Both the position numbers and the translations under genes were made by a program. Positions 16,515-24,639 of a stretch of 42,192 nt of DNA are shown here, piece after piece (within the stretch, counting starts at the first letter, position 1; each line of letters begins with the position of its first letter). Source of the DNA: Oscillospiraceae bacterium (lineage in GTDB: Bacteria; Bacillota; Clostridia; Oscillospirales; Ruminococcaceae). The DNA lies in the NCBI GenBank assembly GCA_017483465.1, contig JAFUWN010000078.1:1-42192 (forward strand), written 5' to 3'. The notes beneath the pieces were generated by a model, which was not told where the DNA came from, made no database searches, and saw only the letters and a program-made list of their open reading frames with translations.

Positions 16515-17957
16515 ATGAAATTATTCAATCCTCAGAAAAACAGTGCCATCTCACAAAGTTATCTGAAACTTTCCGGAGGGCTGCTGCTGTTCGGACTTCT
16601 TCTGACCGGTGTCATCATGATCTGCAGTGCCGTTGTCTCTTACCGTGAGACAATTGAAACGGCCATCCGGCAGAACTGCGATGCACTTGTCTCCAATATC
16701 AAAGAAGTCTATCATTCTCCGGCTGATATGCCCAGCACACAGATTCTGCGGCTTGTCCGGACTGCGGAGATGGAATATAACTATACTATGTTCGTCTATG
16801 ACGAAACGGGAAAAGAACTCTACCCCGGAAACAGCGGAGAAAACAATATTCTCACACCGGCGGTGCGTTCTTATCTCTCCAGAGATGATTTTATCCAGAT
16901 CGGCTATTATACTTCCGATGCCCAGGAAGCACAGATCTGCTGTGCCATCCGTTTTTATCTCGAAGCAGAAAACAGTGATGTCTCTCAGTATTATCTTGCG
17001 GCTGTCAGCAATGCCGGTATGGTGCAGGAATACAGCATGATGCTGACAAGAAATCTGATTCTCTGTCTGCTGGTTGTCACGCTGATTTTCATGTTTCTGT
17101 TTCATCTGGGAGCCGACAGGCTGGATCATCAGCTGGATGAAATTACCAAAACTGCCAATCAATATGCCGAAGGCGAATTTTCTGCCCGTGTTGATCTGCC
17201 GGAACAGGCAAATCTGTACTCGCTGGGCTGTACACTCAACAGAATGGCAGAATTTATTGAACAGAACGAAACCACAAGAAGAAATTTCGTCGCCAACGTT
17301 TCACATGAACTCCGCACTCCGATGACGACAATCGCAGGCTTTGCAGACGGTATTCTTGACGGCACAATCCCTCCGGCACAGCATAAGAAATACCTGAAAA
17401 TCATCACAGAGGAAATTCATCGCCTCAAGACCCTGGTACAGTCTATGCTGAATCTTACGAAATTTGAAGCCGGAGAAATGCAGATTCGTCTGTCAGAAGT
17501 CAATATTGCCGAATTATTAATCCGTACTGTGCTCATGTTTGAAAAACGCATTACTGACAAGCATGTGGATGTCGAAGGTCTGGAAGATGCGGCTATGAAA
17601 CTCCGGGCAGATGAAGATCTGATGTCTCAGGTGTTATATAATCTGATTGAAAATGCCGTTAAATTTGTGAATCAGGGCGGTGTGATCAGTTTTCAGCTCT
17701 ATACAGAAGACAAGACCGCTCATATCTGCATCAAGAACACCGGCGAAGGCCTTGCTGATGATGAACTCCCCCGTATTTTTGACAGATTCTATAAAACCGA
17801 TACTTCCCGGAGTGAAGACAAAACCGGCCTGGGTTTAGGCCTCTCTATCTCCCGGAAAATCGTACATCTGCATCAGGGTCATATTATCGTCAAGAGTGTG
17901 AAAGGCGAATATACTTCTTTTGAAGTCCAGATTCCGACAAACCTCAGCAATGAATAA
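16515..17957 (+). CDS. Membrane sensor histidine kinase
   Basis: A 480-residue sensor kinase, cognate to the preceding response regulator. Two membrane segments (about 20-42 and 180-200) enclose an extracytoplasmic sensor domain of about 135 residues. Next come a HAMP linker (200-255), the dimerisation/phosphotransfer helix with His264 in FVANVSHELRTPM, and the ATPase domain with the N box (NLIENAVKF), the G1/F boxes (IKNTGEGLADDELPRIFDRFYKTD, about 410-433) and the G2 box (GLGLGLSI). All catalytic motifs look intact. The stimulus is not evident; gene order with an HtrA protease suggests misfolded exported proteins. It ends 11 bp before the protease gene. Confidence 0.96.
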   Translation: MKLFNPQKNSAISQSYLKLSGGLLLFGLLLTGVIMICSAVVSYRETIETAIRQNCDALVSNIKEVYHSPADMPSTQILRLVRTAEMEYNYTMFVYDETGKELYPGNSGENNILTPAVRSYLSRDDFIQIGYYTSDAQEAQICCAIRFYLEAENSDVSQYYLAAVSNAGMVQEYSMMLTRNLILCLLVVTLIFMFLFHLGADRLDHQLDEITKTANQYAEGEFSARVDLPEQANLYSLGCTLNRMAEFIEQNETTRRNFVANVSHELRTPMTTIAGFADGILDGTIPPAQHKKYLKIITEEIHRLKTLVQSMLNLTKFEAGEMQIRLSEVNIAELLIRTVLMFEKRITDKHVDVEGLEDAAMKLRADEDLMSQVLYNLIENAVKFVNQGGVISFQLYTEDKTAHICIKNTGEGLADDELPRIFDRFYKTDTSRSEDKTGLGLGLSISRKIVHLHQGHIIVKSVKGEYTSFEVQIPTNLSNE

Positions 17958-17968
17958 AGGTGATTTGA

Positions 17969-19492
17969 ATGGAAGAAAATAATCTGCATCCGCATCCGCC
18001 CTCTGTTCCCGAACCGGAACAGCCGGCTGAACCTATTTCTGATATTCCGGAAGAACCTCAGATTCCAGAATCGCCGAAAACTCCGGAAACGCCGGCTTTC
18101 TCACAGCCTCAGCAGCAGCAGGTTCCGCCGCCGCCTGCAGCCGGTTATCCGCAGAATTACGGCTATCCGCAGCAGCCTCCGCCGCCGTATTACGGAAATC
18201 AGAATTATAATAATTATTACACACAGTTCCGGCCGCAGTATCAGCAGCCGATGTATTATCAATACCCTGCTTATCCGCAGAGTTATCCCCCGCCGCCGCA
18301 AAAGACCGTTCCTCAGACACCGCCCGCCAAGCCGCTGCCTATGAACCGGAAAATTTTTATTCTGTGCGTTGTCATGGCGGCTATGATTTTTCTGCTGTGT
18401 CTGTACTGCATGATTGCAGACGTTATGCACGGGGCACTGAATCCGGAAATTGCTTCCAACAAAGTCGTGCTGGAAATGCAGGAAAGACCTGATCTTGACC
18501 CTGAAGATGAAAATGTTACTGCCGATAAAGAATATACCGTCAGAGGTGTGGCCGAACTCGTCAAACCCTCTATCGTAGAAGTCTATGTCTATGATGAAAA
18601 TCATAATCTCAACGGTACAGGCTCCGGCATTATCATTTCCGAAGACGGCTATATCATTACCAATGCCCATGTCGTACAGGGAAACGATTATTCCGTTGCA
18701 CTTGATGACGAAAGTGAATATTCTGCTCAGCTGATCGGCAGCGATAACAAAACCGATCTCGCTGTTCTGAAAGTCAATGCTTCCGGCCTGACACCTGCTA
18801 TTCTGGGCAATTCTGACAAAACCTATGTCGGAGAGTCTGTTGTTGCAATCGGCAGTCCGGCCGGGCTTGCCAATTCTGTCACAAAAGGCATTATTTCTTC
18901 TAACAGCAGACAAATCCGCTCACAGAGCAGTAATTTCAAAATGGAATGCATTCAGACCGATGCTGCCATCAGCCCCGGAAATTCCGGCGGAGCACTTGTC
19001 AACATGTACGGACAGGTAATCGGTATCACTTCTTCTAAATATGCCTCACAGTATGAAGCCACTTATGAAGGCCTTGGCTTTGCCATCACAACCAACCAGG
19101 CTCTGCCTATCGTACAGGAATTAATTGAAAACGGCTATGTTTCAGGAAGATTCCGAATCGGTATTGTTTTTGTTCCTACAGACAATGCCTATGCCTCCGA
19201 ACAGTTTCAGGAAAAATTCGGCATGAGTATGCCGGAAGAACTTTCGCACTGTCTCTGGATTACAGAAATCAGCGAAGACTGTGACATTTCCCGTACAGAA
19301 CTGCGGGCAGATGATTTCATTCTGTCCATGAACGGTGAAAAAGTAACTGACTATGACAGTGTGCTGGAAGTTCTTGACGGCTGTAAGGGCGGTGACACGG
19401 TAACCGCTCACTGTGCAAGATGTGACAAGGGCAGAATCTCTTATTACGATATTGAATTCAAACTGGAAGAAGACAAATCCGGCAATTATTAA
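17969..19492 (+). CDS. Membrane-anchored HtrA-like serine protease, third gene of the two-component operon
   Basis: A 507-residue protease. The first 125 residues are a cytoplasmic tail rich in Pro, Gln and Tyr (QQQQVPPPPA, PPPPYYGNQNYNN), followed by one membrane segment (about 128-150). The trypsin-like domain has His234 (TNAHVV), Asp263 (NKTDLAVLKV) and Ser339 (ISPGNSGGAL). The C-terminal part (about 395-500) is PDZ-like but diverged from the PDZ of the other HtrA in the window (2218-3657); it has ELRADDFILSMNGEKV. AAAGGTG lies upstream of the ATG. As the last gene behind a response regulator and kinase, it is probably an effector of that system that degrades or refolds damaged proteins outside the membrane. 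A terminator follows directly. Confidence 0.94.
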   Translation: MEENNLHPHPPSVPEPEQPAEPISDIPEEPQIPESPKTPETPAFSQPQQQQVPPPPAAGYPQNYGYPQQPPPPYYGNQNYNNYYTQFRPQYQQPMYYQYPAYPQSYPPPPQKTVPQTPPAKPLPMNRKIFILCVVMAAMIFLLCLYCMIADVMHGALNPEIASNKVVLEMQERPDLDPEDENVTADKEYTVRGVAELVKPSIVEVYVYDENHNLNGTGSGIIISEDGYIITNAHVVQGNDYSVALDDESEYSAQLIGSDNKTDLAVLKVNASGLTPAILGNSDKTYVGESVVAIGSPAGLANSVTKGIISSNSRQIRSQSSNFKMECIQTDAAISPGNSGGALVNMYGQVIGITSSKYASQYEATYEGLGFAITTNQALPIVQELIENGYVSGRFRIGIVFVPTDNAYASEQFQEKFGMSMPEELSHCLWITEISEDCDISRTELRADDFILSMNGEKVTDYDSVLEVLDGCKGGDTVTAHCARCDKGRISYYDIEFKLEEDKSGNY

Positions 19493-19509
19493 TAAATCCG
19501 CATTTCTGC

Positions 19510-19535
19510 AATCCCCGTGTTTCTGCACGGGGATT
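19510..19535 (+). terminator. Terminator of the two-component/HtrA operon
   Basis: AATCCCCGTG pairs with CACGGGGATT around a 6-nt loop, followed by GTTGTTTTC, 18 bp after the stop codon. Confidence 0.85.
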
Positions 19536-19587
19536 GTTGTTTTCTACAAAAAAAGCAATATTTCTTATAAAAAATTTTCCGTTTTTA

Positions 19588-19616
19588 TTGACTTTTCTTT
19601 GAAAAAGCAGTATAAT
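19588..19616 (+). promoter_or_regulatory. Promoter of the EAL phosphodiesterase operon
   Basis: TTGACT (19588-19593), 17-bp spacer, TATAAT (19611-19616). The leader is about 90 nt. It contains CATGAGA/TCTCATG complementarity (from 19628 to about 19656). No c-di-GMP riboswitch motif was recognised. Confidence 0.85.
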
Positions 19617-19680
19617 AAAACTAACAGCATGAGATCCGTGCGGCCAGTTTTCTCATGTATTTTATAATTCAAGACAACAG

Positions 19681-19706
19681 AAGGAGGACACCGCTGCCGC
19701 CGGTGT
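19681..19706 (+). promoter_or_regulatory. Ribosome binding site separated from its start codon by a hairpin
   Basis: AAGGAGG (19681-19687) is 25 nt from ATG 19713, too far for normal use. The gap starts with a perfect hairpin, ACACCG (19688-19693) and CGGTGT (19701-19706) with a 7-nt loop. Folding it leaves an effective spacing of 6 nt. No in-frame start codon lies closer. Confidence 0.6.
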
Positions 19707-19712
19707 ATAACT

Positions 19713-22016
19713 ATGCAAAACAATAAAAATCTGATTCTCTGGGTAGAATTATTATTCGCTCTGCTTTCTCTGTGGGTACTGCTGATGGTGCCGTCTTATC
19801 CGGAATATGCTATGGCCGTGCTCCGTGTCTATATCCTGAGTATGATCGTCCTGACCGTTTCTCTGGTTCTTGTTGTCAGAAGATACCAGAGTCAGCACAG
19901 TTCTGTAGATATGAACCGTATTTTCGATATGGTGGACAGAATCGACACACCTGCCTTTATCTGGGCTTCTGATCTGTCCATGATGTACGGCAATCATGCT
20001 ATGAACGAACTGCTCGGTATTTCGGAAGACGACAACGGCACACATGCTCTTGAACTGAACCGTTTTTTTCATGATATCGGCCTTAGTCCGAAAGATGCCG
20101 CCGAAATCATGAGCAAAGGCACACTTTCTACCGGCATGGTGGCCAACGGACAAAAACATTATATCAACTGGTCTACTTCACTCATGATGCAGAATGATAT
20201 TGCTTCCCTGCATTTTTCCATCGGCTTTGAGACGACTGAACTGGAAGAAGCCAAACAATCCCTCAGCGAAAAAACAGAAACCCTTGCTATTTCTGAAAAC
20301 CGCTATGCTTTATCCATGAAGCTCTCCGGTGTAGGCTTTCTGCTGTGTGAAACCATCCACAACGGCTGCTATAATGAATACTATGTTTCCAAAGAAGCAC
20401 AGGAATTTCTCGGCATTACTTCCGATCATATCTCTTTTCATGAATTCCGTAAAAAAATCTATTCTGATGACAGATATAAATTTGATAACTATATCCGTGA
20501 ACTGGAACATCCCGACCCTGAGGCAGAACCTGTTCCCCGTGTGATGGAACTGCGTATTCATCATGAAATGGGCAAGCCTTTTGTCTGGTACGCCTATCAT
20601 TATCATGCCAATCTGGTTGACAGCAATAAAATTCCGATCGTCGGCGGTGCTTTAGTCAATATTTCTGAAGAAAAAGAAAAAGATGCCCTGCTGGAAAAAT
20701 ATGCCTATCAGGATGAAATTACAGAAATCTCGAACCGTAAAAAACTTATCGAATACGGAAAAGAATGCTATGCTGCTTATGAAAAAGAACATAAGCCCTA
20801 TTGGGTCATGGTTCTGGATATTGACCGTTTCCATCTGATCAACGATTCCTGCGGCTATGCCAGCGGCAATAAAGTTCTGAGAGAATTTGCTTCGATTCTG
20901 TCCAAATATCAGGATCAGGGCAAACAGGACAAACCCGGCCTTGCTGCCCGTCTGGGTGCGGATAATTTCGCTCTTCTGATGCATGACTATGAAGATGATG
21001 AACTCCCCAAGCATAAACTTGACTTAATCCGGAAAGATTTCGCAAAGCTTGAATCCGGCGAATTTGCTTCACTTTCGCTGACATGCTCCGCCGGTGTTGC
21101 CCATCTTCCCAGAGACGGCAAGACATTTGAAGAAGTCCTCGAACATGCCGAATTTGCCCTCACGATCTGCAAGGGCGAACTCTCTTATCTGATGGGCTAT
21201 GATGCAGAAATGCATCAGGAAATTCTTCATCAGGGCGAAATGGAAAAATCCCTTTCTGATGCCATTGAACAGCATCATCTTCAGCTTTATTATCAGCCGA
21301 AATTTGATCTGCATACAGAAAAAATTATGGGTGCAGAAGCTCTCATCCGCTGGATTAAGCCTGACGGTACTATGATTTCTCCGAACGTCTTTATCCCTGT
21401 TGCCGAAAAATCCGGCATGATCTCCGATATCAGCAATTTCGTACTTCGTGAAGCTTGTCAGCAGACAGGCCTGTGGCAGAAAGAAGGCCTCTCCCCGATT
21501 GTCATGTCGATCAATTTCGCTTCCGGCGATTTCTATCAGGCCAATGTCTGCGAAGTCGTTCAGCATGAGCTGGATTCTGCCGGACTTCAGCCGAAATATC
21601 TCGAACTGGAATTAACCGAACGTCTCGCACTCGGTGATATTAATTACACTATTGATCAGATGAATGCTCTCCGTGCAATGGGTGTTCTGCTGGCAATGGA
21701 TGACTTCGGAACCGGCTATTCTTCTCTGAGCTATATCCAGAGACTTCCCCTCACGCTCCTGAAACTCGACAGATCTTTTATTATCGAAATCGAAACAGAT
21801 TCTGTTGCTCAGGTAATTGTCTCAGCAGTCATTCAGATTGCAAAATCCATGAATATGGAAACCATTGCCGAGGGTGTCGAATACGAAGGACAATCCAAAA
21901 TTCTCAAAGATATGGGCTGTGACTATATCCAGGGCTATCTTTACGGAAAGCCCATGCCTGCCGCTGATTTCCGCAAACGACTTGAAATCAATACTTACGG
22001 AAAGGAAGTGTCCTGA
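19713..22016 (+). CDS. Membrane c-di-GMP phosphodiesterase (PAS-like, degenerate GGDEF, EAL)
   Basis: A 767-residue signalling protein. Two N-terminal membrane helices (about 7-27 and 34-56) are followed by two PAS-like regions (about 70-175 and 195-320), a GGDEF domain (about 325-500) and an EAL domain (about 510-760). The GGDEF signature is reduced to GADNF (415-419), so cyclase activity is unlikely; the domain may bind GTP or act as an allosteric part. The EAL domain keeps its key motifs: AEALIRW (Glu542), ELTERL, MDDFGTGYSSLSYI, LKLDRSFI, AEGVE and QGYLYGKPM. Net c-di-GMP hydrolysis is therefore expected. It is the first gene of a plus-strand run with the hemolysin III-like and pfk genes. 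Confidence 0.94.
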   Translation: MQNNKNLILWVELLFALLSLWVLLMVPSYPEYAMAVLRVYILSMIVLTVSLVLVVRRYQSQHSSVDMNRIFDMVDRIDTPAFIWASDLSMMYGNHAMNELLGISEDDNGTHALELNRFFHDIGLSPKDAAEIMSKGTLSTGMVANGQKHYINWSTSLMMQNDIASLHFSIGFETTELEEAKQSLSEKTETLAISENRYALSMKLSGVGFLLCETIHNGCYNEYYVSKEAQEFLGITSDHISFHEFRKKIYSDDRYKFDNYIRELEHPDPEAEPVPRVMELRIHHEMGKPFVWYAYHYHANLVDSNKIPIVGGALVNISEEKEKDALLEKYAYQDEITEISNRKKLIEYGKECYAAYEKEHKPYWVMVLDIDRFHLINDSCGYASGNKVLREFASILSKYQDQGKQDKPGLAARLGADNFALLMHDYEDDELPKHKLDLIRKDFAKLESGEFASLSLTCSAGVAHLPRDGKTFEEVLEHAEFALTICKGELSYLMGYDAEMHQEILHQGEMEKSLSDAIEQHHLQLYYQPKFDLHTEKIMGAEALIRWIKPDGTMISPNVFIPVAEKSGMISDISNFVLREACQQTGLWQKEGLSPIVMSINFASGDFYQANVCEVVQHELDSAGLQPKYLELELTERLALGDINYTIDQMNALRAMGVLLAMDDFGTGYSSLSYIQRLPLTLLKLDRSFIIEIETDSVAQVIVSAVIQIAKSMNMETIAEGVEYEGQSKILKDMGCDYIQGYLYGKPMPAADFRKRLEINTYGKEVS

Positions 22017-22018
22017 TT

Positions 22019-22678
22019 ATGACTACACAAAAATTAAACCCTGCTCCGGCCTATACCCTCGGAGAAGAAATTTTTAATTCCGTTTCACACGGCATCGGTG
22101 CATTACTGGCAATCGCCGGATGTGTTGTGCTGATCGTCTTCTGTGCGATGAACAGAGGTGCAAAAGAAATTGTTTCGGCTTCCATTTTCGGAGCCTCTAT
22201 GATTATTCTCTATACAATGTCTACGCTTTATCATGCTCTGACAAATCAAAAAGTAAAACGCATTTTCAGAATTTTCGATCATGATACGATCTTTTTATTA
22301 ATTGCCGGAACATACACCCCTTATGCTCTCTGCTGTATCAAACCGTTCTGGCTGGGAATTACCATTCTGTGTTCTATCTGGGCAGCAGCGGCTTTAGGCA
22401 TTACGCTGACTTCGATCAATCTCGAAAAATTCAGCAAGCTTTCTACTGTATGTTATGTCATCATGGGCTGGGCGATTGTCTTTGCGATCAAGCCTCTGTA
22501 TGAACAGCTTCCGCTGTTCAGTCTGGTTATGCTTGTTGCCGGCGGTCTGATGTATTCCGGCGGAGTCTATTTCTATAAGAAAAAAACTGTCAAATATTTT
22601 CATTCGATCTGGCATTTATTCGTTCTCGCCGGAACGGTCATGCATTTCTTCTCAGTGTTCTATGCAATCGCTTTTTAA
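22019..22678 (+). CDS. Hemolysin III / YqfA-like (PAQR family) membrane protein
   Basis: A 219-residue protein with about seven membrane segments. Family marks are EEIFNSVSHGIGALLAI near the N-terminus, STLYHALTNQKVKRIFRIFDHDTIFLLIAGTYTPY (about 72-106) and the C-terminal GTVMHFFSVFYAIAF. The conserved Ser/His/Asp residues of the PAQR fold (SxxxH, HxxxH) are present. Bacterial members are named after Bacillus cereus hemolysin III, but many probably act in membrane lipid or fluidity homeostasis. It begins two bases after the phosphodiesterase stop, so it is in the same transcript. Confidence 0.9.
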   Translation: MTTQKLNPAPAYTLGEEIFNSVSHGIGALLAIAGCVVLIVFCAMNRGAKEIVSASIFGASMIILYTMSTLYHALTNQKVKRIFRIFDHDTIFLLIAGTYTPYALCCIKPFWLGITILCSIWAAAALGITLTSINLEKFSKLSTVCYVIMGWAIVFAIKPLYEQLPLFSLVMLVAGGLMYSGGVYFYKKKTVKYFHSIWHLFVLAGTVMHFFSVFYAIAF

Positions 22679-23318
22679 ATGCAAAGTCTGCGGAAATACG
22701 AAACTGACAGAGCCTGACAAAAATTATCAGTATTTTCAGGATTACACTTACTGTCAGGCCGAATGGCTTGATATGACTCAGTCTCTTCCCGAACTGGAAA
22801 CAAATATTTTCTGGAGAAGTGATGAGATTCCTGAACCCGGCGAAAAAAGGATTCTTAAAGTCAGTCATCCGTTCTGCTGTGAACTGGGAAAGCAGTTCAA
22901 AACTCTTTTTCAGCCGGCCATGTCTTCGGTGAACGGTATCGGTGAACCGCCCGAAGAATTAGAACAGTCTGCAATTGTCACCTGTCAGCTTGATGAATTT
23001 CTGTCAAAAAATGACTTCTGTGCATGGATTTCAGTTACTGTCAAAGAAGTGATTCTACTCTCAGAATTATATCAATATTATCCTGCTCAGGTCAATCCGG
23101 ATTTATTTGCTCCGTTTACAACACATAATCCACATTCTGTACAGCTCTGTTCATTCACATGGAAAAACTGGGATTATGATTGCTGGACAATGCAGGGCGA
23201 TGTTGGAGAATGGAAATTATTTTTCACTGACCCATCCGGAAAAAAACATCTTCTGCTCCTCGGCTACTGGGGAAGCTGTGATGAAATTCTTTATATCGGC
23301 AATATTATTAAAAATTAA
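22662..23318 (+). CDS. Unrecognised 218-residue protein with N-terminal CxxC
   Basis: No family recognised. The ORF starts at ATG 22662, overlapping the end of the hemolysin III-like gene by 17 bp, and has no clear ribosome site, so translation is probably coupled. It begins MQSLFKCKVCGN; the CxxC looks like half of a zinc knuckle, but no second CxxC follows, only scattered Cys. The rest is Trp/Tyr-rich and mixed (SFTWKNWDYDCWTMQGDVGEW) with no signal peptide or membrane helix. It ends 29 bp before the phosphofructokinase start. Coding is supported by long uninterrupted frame and neighbour spacing. Confidence 0.7.
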   Translation: MQSLFKCKVCGNTKLTEPDKNYQYFQDYTYCQAEWLDMTQSLPELETNIFWRSDEIPEPGEKRILKVSHPFCCELGKQFKTLFQPAMSSVNGIGEPPEELEQSAIVTCQLDEFLSKNDFCAWISVTVKEVILLSELYQYYPAQVNPDLFAPFTTHNPHSVQLCSFTWKNWDYDCWTMQGDVGEWKLFFTDPSGKKHLLLLGYWGSCDEILYIGNIIKN

Positions 23319-23347
23319 TATATTATAAATCAAGGAGGAAACTCAAC

Positions 23348-24424
23348 ATGAAAAAACGTATCGGAATCTTAACCAGCGGCGGCGACTGCCCCGGCCTGAA
23401 TGCTACCATCAGAGGCGTTGTCAAAGCCTGCTATGAACGCTTCGGTGAAGACAATGTGCAGATTGTCGGTATCTCTAACGGCTATTACGGCCTGATTCAC
23501 GGCCTTTGCAGAGATATGCAGCCTTCGGAATTCTCCGGCATTCTTACGCAGGGCGGTACAATCTTAGGAACCAAACGTCAGCCGTTCAAGATGATGACTG
23601 TCATCGGAGAAGATAATATTGATAAAGTTCAGAGCATGATTGATACTTACAAGAAGCAGAAACTTGACTGTCTGCTGACTCTCGGCGGAAACGGCACACA
23701 TAAAACTTCTCATCTGCTGGCCCAGCACGGGCTGAATGTCATCGGTCTGCCAAAGACAATCGACAATGACCTCTATGGTACAGATGTTACTTTCGGCTTC
23801 CATACTGCTGTGGATATTGCTACAGATGCCCTTGACAGACTCCATACTACTGCCGCAAGCCATTCCAGAACAATTGTATGTGAAATCATGGGCAATAAAG
23901 CCGGCTGGCTGACACTCTATTCCGGTATCGCCGGCGGTGCTGATATTATCCTGCTTCCGGAAATTCCCTATGATATTGACAAAGTATGCGATGCGGTTGT
24001 AAAACGTGCCCAGAAAGGTAAGACTTTCTCGATCCTGGCCGTTGCAGAAGGTGTCAATAACAAAGAAATCGCCAAGCTCAAGAAAAAAGAACGTGAAAAA
24101 TATCATGCTGAAAACGGAAATGATACGGCAAGAATCGCCGCTCAGATTCAGTCCAGTACCGGTATTGAAGCCCGTGTCTGCGTTCCCGGCCATATGCTCA
24201 GAGGCGGTTCACCGAGTGCTTATGACAGACTGCTTGCGACACAGTTTGGCGTTCATGCCGCTAAACTCATTGCTGAAGAAAAATTCGGCCGGACAGTTGC
24301 CTATGTCAACGGTCAGGTCACTTCCAATAAGCTGGAAGATATCGCCGGCAAGAAAAAACTGGTTGACCCGAAAGGTCAGGAAGTTCAGACAGCCCGTGAT
24401 TTAGGAATTTCCTTCGGTGACTGA
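23348..24424 (+). CDS. pfkA: 6-phosphofructokinase, group III (mixed-substrate) type
   Basis: Phosphorylates fructose 6-phosphate in glycolysis. The 358-residue protein has ILTSGGDCPGLNA at the N-terminus, the diphosphate-site segment GGNGTH (113-118), the catalytic PKTIDND (135-141) and the substrate loop MGNKAGWL. Gly at the position of E. coli Gly104 fits ATP use, while Lys136 (E. coli Gly124 position) is a feature of PPi-dependent enzymes. This mix is typical of group III PFKs, so the phosphoryl donor cannot be decided from sequence. The AAGGAGG site lies 9-10 nt before the ATG. A terminator follows. It may be partly cotranscribed with the phosphodiesterase run; no separate promoter was identified in the 29-bp gap. 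Confidence 0.93.
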   Translation: MKKRIGILTSGGDCPGLNATIRGVVKACYERFGEDNVQIVGISNGYYGLIHGLCRDMQPSEFSGILTQGGTILGTKRQPFKMMTVIGEDNIDKVQSMIDTYKKQKLDCLLTLGGNGTHKTSHLLAQHGLNVIGLPKTIDNDLYGTDVTFGFHTAVDIATDALDRLHTTAASHSRTIVCEIMGNKAGWLTLYSGIAGGADIILLPEIPYDIDKVCDAVVKRAQKGKTFSILAVAEGVNNKEIAKLKKKEREKYHAENGNDTARIAAQIQSSTGIEARVCVPGHMLRGGSPSAYDRLLATQFGVHAAKLIAEEKFGRTVAYVNGQVTSNKLEDIAGKKKLVDPKGQEVQTARDLGISFGD

Positions 24425-24436
24425 TTTCATTTTTGC

Positions 24437-24470
24437 AAAAAACTTTCCGGACAAAATCTGGAAAGTTTTT
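24437..24470 (+). terminator. Terminator of the phosphofructokinase gene
   Basis: AAAACTTTCC pairs with GGAAAGTTTT, with a partly paired loop, followed by TATTTTTT. Confidence 0.85.
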
Positions 24471-24553
24471 ATTTTTTCCACACATTAGGATTATTATCCA
24501 TCTTTGCCAAAAAAAACAAATATTTTTGTCGTGAACGCACAATGAACGGACAG

Positions 24554-24582
24554 TTGACAAAATATGAAAAATATGCTATACT
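24554..24582 (+). promoter_or_regulatory. Promoter of the DegV-family gene
   Basis: TTGACA (24554-24559), 17-bp spacer ending TGC, TATACT (24577-24582). Confidence 0.85.
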
Positions 24583-24639
24583 TAAATAAGATTGTGACGT
24601 ATCTTTGTTGCATAATTTGACTTGAGAGGAGTTATTTTT

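Noticed and set aside
18101-18913. Minus-strand ORF of 270 codons opposite the operon HtrA
   Set aside because: Antisense to the Pro-rich tail and protease domain; composition follows the complementary codons and no domain is seen.
19629-19667. 12-codon ORF in the phosphodiesterase leader as a regulatory peptide
   Set aside because: It would start only about 6 nt after the transcription start and has no ribosome site; too short to support without conservation.
19617-19712. c-di-GMP riboswitch upstream of the EAL gene
   Set aside because: The leader is short and lacks the conserved GEMM-type cores; only simple hairpins are visible.
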